11,553 bases of DNA, taken from the NCBI GenBank assembly GCA_023387935.1, contig JAEWHG010000010.1:1-11553 (forward strand), in the 5' to 3' direction. The position numbers were made by a program, and so were the translations under genes. This stretch comes from Bacillota bacterium (lineage in GTDB: Bacteria; Bacillota; Clostridia; Peptostreptococcales; Natronincolaceae). Under the pieces are notes generated by a model. It searched no databases and had not been told where the DNA came from. It saw only the letters and a list, made by a program, of their open reading frames with translations. Below are positions 6,506-11,553 of this stretch, piece after piece. The number at the start of each line of letters is the position of its first letter. Within the stretch, counting starts at the first letter, position 1.

Positions 6506-6689
6506 ACTAATAAATAGCTCTCCATAGATCTTATATCCATGACAGCAGTTTGATTATTCACCAAGCTACCAACTCTTAATATAAAGCGTATTAAGAATTT
6601 CGGCACGTCAGCCTTTCTATACCAGTATCGAGTGCTTTCCTCTTAGCAACTGGCATATACTTATCTTCAATGCTCCTCTATTTATCAAT
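6506..6689 (-). ncRNA. lysine riboswitch (L box) aptamer of lysC
   Basis: The minus strand has the L-box core AGAGGAGC, AAGTATATG, CTAAGAGGAAAGCACTC, GAAAGGCTGACGTGCCGAA, TGCTGTCATGGAT and TATGGAGAGCTATT. P1 pairs ATTGATAAATAG (6678-6689) with CTATTTATTAGT (6506-6517), 12 bp with two wobbles. P5 is CATGGAT/ATCTATG, with one G-U. Relative to the asd leader the arms change on both sides, for example TCTTAATA/TATTAAGA here against CGTTAATA/TATTAACG there, so the structure rather than the sequence is conserved. Lysine should promote the terminator at 6394-6421 and reduce lysC, and probably the deacetylase downstream. Confidence 0.95.
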
Positions 6690-6725
6690 ATTCATATTTT
6701 TTTAAATTTTAAATATAGAAGTTAG

Positions 6726-6753
6726 TTTATCACACTATTATAAATAATGTCAA
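6726..6753 (-). promoter_or_regulatory. sigma-A-like promoter of the lysC leader
   Basis: TTGACA (6748-6753), 16 nt, then GATAAA (6726-6731) on the minus strand, about 36 nt before riboswitch P1. The block GATAAACT and the spacing match the asd promoter, which suggests that promoter and leader were duplicated together. The -10 register is uncertain, as for asd. Confidence 0.75.
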
Positions 6754-6790
6754 CCAACAAAATTTTTTAAAAAATCTATCATCTCTTTTG

Positions 6791-6831
6791 TTTTATATGG
6801 TAGGAAAGTAGAACTTTCCTACCATATAAAA
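6791..6831. repeat. perfect 19-bp inverted repeat between the oxidase terminator and the lysC promoter
   Basis: TTTTATATGGTAGGAAAGT (6791-6809) and its exact complement (6813-6831) enclose a 3-nt loop. On the minus strand its 5' arm begins inside the U-tract of the oxidase terminator, making two back-to-back hairpins. No U-run follows it on either strand apart from its own A/T ends. It is probably a backup terminator or transcript-end hairpin. Confidence 0.85.
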
Positions 6832-6859
6832 AATTAGTGCTAGGATTTTTCCTAGCACT
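6828..6859 (-). terminator. intrinsic terminator of the FMN oxidase gene
   Basis: On the minus strand AGTGCTAGGA pairs with TCCTAGCACT (10 bp, 4-nt loop AAAA; 6836-6859), followed by AATTTTTT (6828-6835). It starts 13 nt after the oxidase stop codon. Confidence 0.92.
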
Positions 6860-6872
6860 GCACTATAAATTA

Positions 6873-7889
6873 TTATAGTAATACTTTATCTCTATTAATA
6901 TCATTTAAGTCATGACAACCTGCCATAATCATTGTTTCCTTTAACTCATTACCTAATTTTTCAGTGTAAACCTTTACTCCTTCTGCGCCACCACCGTATG
7001 CCGCTACTGCATATGGGCGGCCTATAAGTACGGCATCAGCGCCTAGGGCTAATGCTTTGAAAATATCTAGACCAGTTCTAAATCCTCCATCAATAAATAT
7101 TTTCATTTTTCCTTTTATAGCCTCTGCAATTCCAGGTAAAACCTCAATTGTAGATGGTGTATGATCTAAAACTCTACCGCCATGATTAGAAATAACAATA
7201 CCATATGCACCTGTCTCTAATGCCTTTTTAGCACCTTCTACTGTCATAACACCTTTTAATATTACAGGTAATTTTGTTGATGAAATTATTTCTTTTAGCT
7301 CTTCAATTGATTTTGTTCCCACAGGCTTTCCAAGTAAAGCTAAAGTAACTAAACCAGCTGCATCAATATCCATTGCAACTGCTGGCGCTCCATTCTCCTC
7401 AGCCTTTCTAATTTTTGCAATTATTTCTTCCTTTTTCCAAGGCTTAATAGTAGGAATACCATGTCCACCATACTCTTTAACTACTTGAAGTGGTAAATCA
7501 TAGAACTCATCCTTTACACCATCTCCAGTAAATCCAAGTACACCTGCATCCTTACATCCACCTATAATTGCTTGTGTATATTGAAAATCATCTAAGGCTG
7601 GACTATAGTTCAATCCTACAGCTCCAATTGGTGCTGCAAATACCGGATAGTTAAATTTCATCCCAAATAATTCAATCGATGTATCAATTTCCTCTTGTGG
7701 TACTATTGTATCTAGATTAATTTTTACATCATTTATTTTTTGCCAATTTCTAACAAATCCTGATCCTGATCCCTTACCACCTACGCCAGGAACCTGACCT
7801 TTACATACTACGCCATTACACTCTTTACAGACTTTACATTTTTCATGCACAAGCTCTCTAGCTTTATTTAAAACTTCTGAATATTCCAT
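6873..7889 (-). CDS. FMN-dependent alpha-hydroxy-acid oxidase/dehydrogenase family protein with N-terminal Cys motif
   Basis: A 338-residue TIM-barrel flavoprotein of the FMN_dh family (lactate/glycolate oxidase relatives), probably cytosolic. Family marks seen are FAAPIGAVG (84-92), LKGVMTVEGA with Lys212, the catalytic SNHGGRVLD with His236 and Arg239 (234-242), and the phosphate-binding DGGFRTG (268-274) and LIGRP (288-292). The N-terminus differs from classical members: it is short and carries Cys18, Cys21, Cys24 and Cys29 (CKVCKECNGVVC). I do not see the GRRE/R substrate-arginine loop. The substrate is therefore unknown; similar proteins occur in Clostridia, as I recall. The ATG is at 7887-7889 with only a weak GGGG-type ribosome site. 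It has its own promoter with tandem repeats upstream and its own terminator, so it is a single-gene unit. Confidence 0.85.
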   Translation of the reverse strand: MEYSEVLNKARELVHEKCKVCKECNGVVCKGQVPGVGGKGSGSGFVRNWQKINDVKINLDTIVPQEEIDTSIELFGMKFNYPVFAAPIGAVGLNYSPALDDFQYTQAIIGGCKDAGVLGFTGDGVKDEFYDLPLQVVKEYGGHGIPTIKPWKKEEIIAKIRKAEENGAPAVAMDIDAAGLVTLALLGKPVGTKSIEELKEIISSTKLPVILKGVMTVEGAKKALETGAYGIVISNHGGRVLDHTPSTIEVLPGIAEAIKGKMKIFIDGGFRTGLDIFKALALGADAVLIGRPYAVAAYGGGAEGVKVYTEKLGNELKETMIMAGCHDLNDINRDKVLL

Positions 7890-7959
7890 TTGCTTTGCCC
7901 CATTTCTTTAGTATTTTAAAATTATTTTTAATAAAATTGTATATGTAACATTAAGTCCT

Positions 7960-7988
7960 ATTGTACTATTTTTTAGATAATATGACAA
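7960..7988 (-). promoter_or_regulatory. sigma-A-like promoter of the FMN oxidase gene
   Basis: TTGTCA (7983-7988), a 17-nt spacer and TACAAT (7960-7965) on the minus strand, each one base off consensus. The predicted leader is about 60 nt. The tandem 21-bp repeat begins six bases upstream of the -35. Confidence 0.8.
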
Positions 7989-7993
7989 ATTTA

Positions 7994-8035
7994 AAATACG
8001 AAACTACATTTTTTAAATACGAAACTACATTTTTT
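7994..8035 (-). repeat. perfect tandem 21-bp direct repeat upstream of the oxidase promoter
   Basis: Two identical adjacent 21-bp units (7994-8014 and 8015-8035) read AAATACGAAACTACA plus six T on the plus strand. Their centres lie at about -51 and -72 from the inferred start of the oxidase transcript. A period of 21 bp is two helical turns, so both units face the same side of DNA. This is consistent with activator sites or a duplicated A/T-rich upstream element; the function is inferred. Confidence 0.85.
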
Positions 8036-8067
8036 TCTAATATTACTAAATTTCTATATTGCTAGAA

Positions 8068-8679
8068 TTATTTTTTTGAAATAAATGGATTGCCTTTAAT
8101 GTAAAATCTCCATGGAAAATCTATTGCTTCTTCTGCATAATCTATGTTTACTCTCGTAGTTGTTATTATTTCAAAATTATCATCTAATTTTTCATCTTCA
8201 ATCCATAAAATATTGTCGCATAAGTCCATACTATTATTAGCTTTTGTAATATCCATTGCCATACACAGCTTACCAGGTCCACTCGTTAAATTTATGATTT
8301 GTTTTTTTGTTAAATCCTCAGTTAATTTTCCATATCGGTTATTCGCCATGATATCGATACCTTCTATTGGCTCCACTGCCCTAATTAAAACAGCTGCTGC
8401 TTCTCCTTCTTCCTGTGTAACTACATTCATACAGTTATACATTCCATAGATTAAATAAACGTATGAATATCCAGGAGGTCCATACATAACTTTTGTTCTT
8501 TCTGTTACTTTATTGTTATAGCTATGGGCAGCCTTATCAATTGCTCCTATATAAGCTTCTACTTCAACAATTCTTGCTGCTATTCTTTCGCCACCAACAT
8601 AATGTACAAGTTTTTTTCCTAATAAATCCTTTGCAACATCAAGAGTTGGTCTATTATAAAATTCTCTTTTTAATTTCAT
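8068..8679 (-). CDS. 3-methyladenine DNA glycosylase (AAG/MPG family)
   Basis: A 203-residue base-excision repair enzyme that removes alkylated purines such as 3-methyladenine from DNA. Length and motifs fit the bacterial AAG/MPG family: FYNRPTLDVAKDLLGKKL at the N-terminus, and IVEVEAY (37-43) with the catalytic Glu41 and the stacking Tyr43. KAAHSY with His52, MYGPPGYSYVYLIYGMYNC (65-83) and TSGPGKLCMAMDI follow. The ATG at 8677-8679 follows AGAGG at 9 nt. It runs divergently from the lipoprotein gene across 161 nt and is followed by 178 nt holding the oxidase promoter. I see no convincing terminator behind it, so readthrough into the oxidase gene is possible. No convincing promoter could be fixed; TTTATA-17-TAATAT (8723-8751) is only a weak candidate. 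Confidence 0.95.
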   Translation of the reverse strand: MKLKREFYNRPTLDVAKDLLGKKLVHYVGGERIAARIVEVEAYIGAIDKAAHSYNNKVTERTKVMYGPPGYSYVYLIYGMYNCMNVVTQEEGEAAAVLIRAVEPIEGIDIMANNRYGKLTEDLTKKQIINLTSGPGKLCMAMDITKANNSMDLCDNILWIEDEKLDDNFEIITTTRVNIDYAEEAIDFPWRFYIKGNPFISKK

Positions 8680-8761
8680 AAATTTTTTCCTCTCAAAATC
8701 ATATTAAGTTCATCCAATACTTATATTATCATGATCTTTTAAATCTATAAAATACTATTTA

Positions 8762-8789
8762 TTGATTGGGAGTACATATATATTATATC
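8762..8789 (+). promoter_or_regulatory. weak candidate promoter of the lipoprotein gene
   Basis: TTGATT (8762-8767), a 16-nt spacer and TATATC (8784-8789) on the plus strand, about 50 nt before the start codon. The region is very AT-rich, so chance matches are easy; treat as tentative. Confidence 0.3.
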
Positions 8790-8825
8790 AATATCAAATA
8801 ATATATTAAAGGAATTACAATAAAT

Positions 8826-8831
8826 AGGAGG
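8826..8831 (+). promoter_or_regulatory. ribosome binding site that supports a TTG start
   Basis: AGGAGG ends 9 nt before the TTG at 8841-8843. The first in-frame ATG (8856-8858) would be 24 nt away, too far, so TTG is the likely initiation codon. Confidence 0.8.
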
Positions 8832-8840
8832 CGTATAAAA

Positions 8841-9425
8841 TTGATTACAAAAAGAATGACATCTATCCTTTTAATATTAATAATATTTTCATTATCTATT
8901 ACAGGTTGTGCTACATCTCAGAAACCTAATAATAATAACGACACTATTACTCCTCAAGAAGAACAAAATAACACAAGTACAGATACAAATAATTCCGATG
9001 TCCAAAACGATGCAACTGTAAATGATAAAAGTACAATGGATAATGCAATGCCAGATCAACCAAAACTTGCTACTCCGAATTCTGATGTAGGACTTACATT
9101 AAACCAACTTAATGAGTTTGAATTGGATATTGAATTAATAAATAATGACAAAGTAGATATGAAATATAAAAAAGGTCCTTCTAATGAGGAAAGTAAAATA
9201 GAAACAGTGTTAGATGGCAAAAAATCAAATGCACAACATGAAGAAGCTTCGAGACAAATTGAAATTTTTTTAGATAAAATACCTGGCGAATCCATAGCTA
9301 ATGCAAATAAAATAATAGAGGGAACATTATCTGCGCTAAAAATTAAACGAGAGGATGTTACAGATTTTGATATGGAATTTATATTGGAAAGTGGAGAGAA
9401 AGTTCATATAGAATTTAATAGATAA
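8841..9425 (+). CDS. lipoprotein with a YusW-like C-terminal domain
   Basis: A 194-residue predicted lipoprotein and the only plus-strand gene here. It starts at TTG with a strong AGGAGG. The signal peptide is ITKRM, a hydrophobic run (8-20) and a lipobox ITGC with Cys23, so it should be lipid-anchored on the outer face of the membrane. A polar Asn/Gln/Thr/Asp-rich linker (24-80) follows. The C-terminal part (about 87-194) has the pattern FELDIELINNDKVDMKYKK, a middle helical stretch with EASRQIEIFLDKI, and TDFDMEFILESGEKVHIEF near the end. This resembles the YusW-like family of Firmicutes as I remember it; that match is tentative. The molecular role is unknown. It faces the aminopeptidase gene across a shared hairpin. 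Confidence 0.8.
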   Translation: MITKRMTSILLILIIFSLSITGCATSQKPNNNNDTITPQEEQNNTSTDTNNSDVQNDATVNDKSTMDNAMPDQPKLATPNSDVGLTLNQLNEFELDIELINNDKVDMKYKKGPSNEESKIETVLDGKKSNAQHEEASRQIEIFLDKIPGESIANANKIIEGTLSALKIKREDVTDFDMEFILESGEKVHIEFNR

Positions 9426-9440
9426 TATTATGCAATAGAC

Positions 9441-9495
9441 TATAAAAAAATAATTGCTAAAGATATGTAGAAACTAACAGTATCTTTAGCAATTA
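9441..9495 (-). terminator. hairpin terminator of the aminopeptidase gene, shared with the convergent lipoprotein gene
   Basis: A perfect 15-bp inverted repeat (TAATTGCTAAAGATA at 9451-9465 and its complement at 9481-9495) with a 15-nt loop. On the minus strand a U-rich tract (9444-9450) follows directly, making it a good terminator for the aminopeptidase. On the plus strand the following sequence has only short T runs, so it would be weaker for the lipoprotein gene. Confidence 0.85.
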
Positions 9496-9509
9496 TTAAT
9501 TATTAAAAC

Positions 9510-11288
9510 CTATATTTCTCTTGTAGCATTTTTTAACCAAGAATTTTCTTCTTCATTTAAAAATGGTGATAAAGCTGTATAAACATTTTTATGGTATTCA
9601 TTAAGCCATTTAACTTCTCTTTCCGTAAGAAGGTCTTTATCTACTCCCTCTAAATCAATTGGACATAATGATATCACTTCAAACTTCATAAATTGCCCAA
9701 ATTCAGTAAGTTCATCTTCAGCTACTAAAAGAGTGTTTTCTGTTCTTATACCATGCTTACCTTGTCTATATATTCCAGGCTCATTCGTTACTACCATACC
9801 TTTTTCTAATCTAACACTGTTTTGTGCTTGACTAATGCGGTGTGGGCCTTCGTGAACATTAAGGAAAAAGCCTATTCCATGTCCTGTTCCACATTTATAG
9901 TCAATTCCTCTTTCCCATAGTGGCTGTCTCGCTAAAATATCTAAATTTGAACCTGTTGCTCCATACAAGAATTTAGCTTCTGATAATGCGATATGTCCCT
10001 TTAATACTAAAGTAAAGTCTTCTTTTTCCTCTTTACTTATTGGCCCTAAAACTATAGTCCTAGTTATATCCGTTGTTCCATCGAAATATTGACCACCGGA
10101 ATCTAATAAAAATAGTCCTTCTGGTTTAAGTTTACATTCTTCATTTTCGTATGCATTGTAGTGCATCATAGCCGCATTATCCTTGTAGGCAGCTATTGTA
10201 TTAAAACTTGGCTGTACAAAATTCTCTTGTTCTTTTCTAAAGTCTTCAAGCTTTTCAGTAGCAGATATTTCTGTAATATTCTCTTGCCCAATACTCTTAT
10301 GTAACCAGCTAAGGAATTTGACCATAGCAACACCATCTTTGATCTGGCATTCCTTTAAGTTTTCTATTTCTACCTTATTTTTTATAGCCTTTAAATTTGT
10401 AGTAATATCTGTTTCTTCTACCTTTATACAATTAGATGGAATCGCATCATAAACTCTAACATTGGTTCTATTTGGATCTAGTAGAATTCGTTTGTTATGA
10501 TCTAAATTTTCTAGCTCTAACAATATACTTTCGTAATCTTTAATACCAACTTTATTGTCTTCTAAAGTTTTCTCAACTGCTTTGTCTACTTTTTTTCTAT
10601 CTATAAATAGATAAGCATTTTCCATGGATATAAGGGCATAGGCGGTAACAACAGGATTGTTATTAACATCATTTCCTCTAAGATTAAATAACCACGCTAT
10701 ATCATCAAGGCTACTAATTATATAGTAGTCCACATTTTTCTTTTTCATTTCAGCCCTTACTTCTGTTAGTTTTTCTAAAGTAGATTTTCCAGTAAATTTT
10801 AATTCATGATTAAAAGCAGAATTTGAAGATAGTAAAGGTCTATCCTCCCATATATTATTTAATAAATTTAAATCTTTGCTAAGTTTTAATCCTTTTTGAT
10901 TAAAACTTCTCTCCATTTCATTTGCTGTATTAGTGCTAAAAACCCATCCATCAAATCCTACACAGCTTCCTGCTTCTAAAGTATCTTTTAACCATTCTAT
11001 GTAGCTTGGTACATTCGGTTCAGCCGCTTTAAAAAGTCTTATGCCCGATCCTTCTAGTTGTTTTTCTGCTTGTATGTAATATCTCCCATCTGTCCAGAGT
11101 CCACCATCATCCTTCGTTATAACTACAGTACCTGCAGAACCAGTAAACCCAGAAATAAAGCTTCTACCTTTCCAATGCTCTGCCACATACTCACTTTGGT
11201 GAGGATCTGAATTTGACACGATATAGGCATCAATCCCATTTCCAGACATTAATTCTCTTAATTTTTCTATTCTTGCTTTTACATCCAT
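9510..11288 (-). CDS. Xaa-Pro aminopeptidase, long three-domain M24B form
   Basis: A 592-residue metallopeptidase that removes an N-terminal residue preceding proline, probably cytosolic. Two creatinase-type N-terminal domains (about 1-160 and 161-310) precede the pita-bread M24 domain (about 311-535). A C-terminal extension follows, the layout of the roughly 600-residue XPNPEP1-like enzymes rather than the shorter E. coli PepP. The five metal ligands are visible: Asp396 and Asp407 in LLDSGGQYFDGTTDITR, His470 in GTGHGIG, Glu503 in TNEPGIY and Glu517 in IRTENTL. His376 (MMHYN) and His479 (NVHEGP) match active-site histidines. At the position of human His485 there is Cys466 (YKCGTGH). The ATG follows AAGGGGTG (11297-11304). 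It lies 32 nt after the histidine-phosphatase gene, likely in the same transcript. Confidence 0.95.
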   Translation of the reverse strand: MDVKARIEKLRELMSGNGIDAYIVSNSDPHQSEYVAEHWKGRSFISGFTGSAGTVVITKDDGGLWTDGRYYIQAEKQLEGSGIRLFKAAEPNVPSYIEWLKDTLEAGSCVGFDGWVFSTNTANEMERSFNQKGLKLSKDLNLLNNIWEDRPLLSSNSAFNHELKFTGKSTLEKLTEVRAEMKKKNVDYYIISSLDDIAWLFNLRGNDVNNNPVVTAYALISMENAYLFIDRKKVDKAVEKTLEDNKVGIKDYESILLELENLDHNKRILLDPNRTNVRVYDAIPSNCIKVEETDITTNLKAIKNKVEIENLKECQIKDGVAMVKFLSWLHKSIGQENITEISATEKLEDFRKEQENFVQPSFNTIAAYKDNAAMMHYNAYENEECKLKPEGLFLLDSGGQYFDGTTDITRTIVLGPISKEEKEDFTLVLKGHIALSEAKFLYGATGSNLDILARQPLWERGIDYKCGTGHGIGFFLNVHEGPHRISQAQNSVRLEKGMVVTNEPGIYRQGKHGIRTENTLLVAEDELTEFGQFMKFEVISLCPIDLEGVDKDLLTEREVKWLNEYHKNVYTALSPFLNEEENSWLKNATREI

Positions 11289-11320
11289 TTTATTAGCACC
11301 CCTTTTAATATATTCGTTTT

Positions 11321-11553
11321 TTAATAAGACATTGCAATATGACTAGTATCTGCATAGAGAGCGATACTTGCCTCATCATTTTCAAACGCTATTAAGCTAA
11401 CACTTGTATTTAGAATATATGGTGGCTCCCATAGATTTTCTAAAGACCGCTTCTCAAAATAAGACATAATCAATTTTAAGGTAACTCCATGGGTTACAAT
11501 TAAAACATTTCCTGATTTTTTCTCTTTCGCTATTTTATTTATTGTTTCTAAAG
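11321..11553 (-). CDS. histidine phosphatase (phosphoglycerate mutase-like) family protein, C-terminal end (runs off window)
   Basis: The last 76 codons of a gene whose start lies beyond the window. The frame reads LETINKIAKEKKSGN, then VLIVTHGVTLKLIM, which is the second conserved His motif of the histidine phosphatase superfamily (V-x-H-G). Next comes YILNTSVSLIAFEN, the typical Asn-Thr-Ser-Val strand near the end of these proteins. It stops at TAA (11321-11323). The first RHG motif with the phosphorylated His is outside, so the substrate class (cobalamin-type phosphatase, mutase-like or other) cannot be told. The 32-nt gap to the aminopeptidase gene suggests co-transcription. Confidence 0.88.
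   Translation of the reverse strand, partial: LETINKIAKEKKSGNVLIVTHGVTLKLIMSYFEKRSLENLWEPPYILNTSVSLIAFENDEASIALYADTSHIAMSY

Noticed and set aside
7994..8035. CRISPR-like or mobile-element repeat
   Set aside because: Only two units, directly adjacent with no spacer and no cas or transposase gene nearby. A regulatory or slippage origin fits better.
8144..8681. Plus-strand frames opposite the DNA glycosylase
   Set aside because: Leucine/phenylalanine-rich shadow translations without start signals; the minus-strand gene has complete motifs.
9056..9295. Minus-strand frame inside the lipoprotein gene
   Set aside because: No ribosome site, and the plus-strand frame has an SD, signal peptide and lipobox.

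Overview
The window is low-GC, AT-rich DNA with Shine-Dalgarno-led genes, U-tract terminators and two L-box lysine riboswitches. Together with a SleB-type cortex or cell-wall hydrolase, this points to the chromosome of a spore-forming Firmicute of the class Clostridia. That assignment is an inference from gene style and protein resemblance; the species cannot be named from sequence alone. All but one gene lie on the minus strand.

Region 1-2720 holds an asd-dapA-dapB operon, with dapB cut by the window edge. These genes encode aspartate-semialdehyde dehydrogenase, dihydrodipicolinate synthase and dihydrodipicolinate reductase. The operon follows its own sigma-A-like promoter and a lysine riboswitch with an intrinsic terminator.

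Region 2834-5111 holds two cell-envelope genes: a membrane-anchored LysM/SleB-type hydrolase and a NodB-type polysaccharide deacetylase. Region 5141-6753 is lysC (aspartate kinase) behind a second, clearly paralogous lysine riboswitch with an almost identical promoter. The three enzymes asd, dapA and dapB plus lysC make the diaminopimelate/lysine branch from aspartate, so wall precursor supply and two wall-modifying enzymes sit interleaved. No terminator is visible between lysC and the deacetylase gene, so the latter may lie inside the lysine-controlled transcript.

Region 6791-8679 holds an FMN-dependent alpha-hydroxy-acid oxidase family protein with an unusual N-terminal four-cysteine motif. 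A strong promoter precedes it, and a perfect tandem 21-bp repeat sits just upstream of that promoter. Next comes a 3-methyladenine DNA glycosylase. Divergently, 8841-9425 encodes a small lipoprotein resembling the YusW-like family.

Region 9451-11553 holds a long-form Xaa-Pro aminopeptidase (M24B) and, just upstream of it, the C-terminal end of a histidine-phosphatase family protein.

No mobile element, CRISPR array, tRNA or rRNA was seen. I do not see a wholly new multi-gene system. The most unusual points are the twin lysine riboswitches flanking wall genes, a repeated aptamer segment inside the asd expression platform, a probable internal start in lysC, and the tandem repeats upstream of the oxidase promoter.
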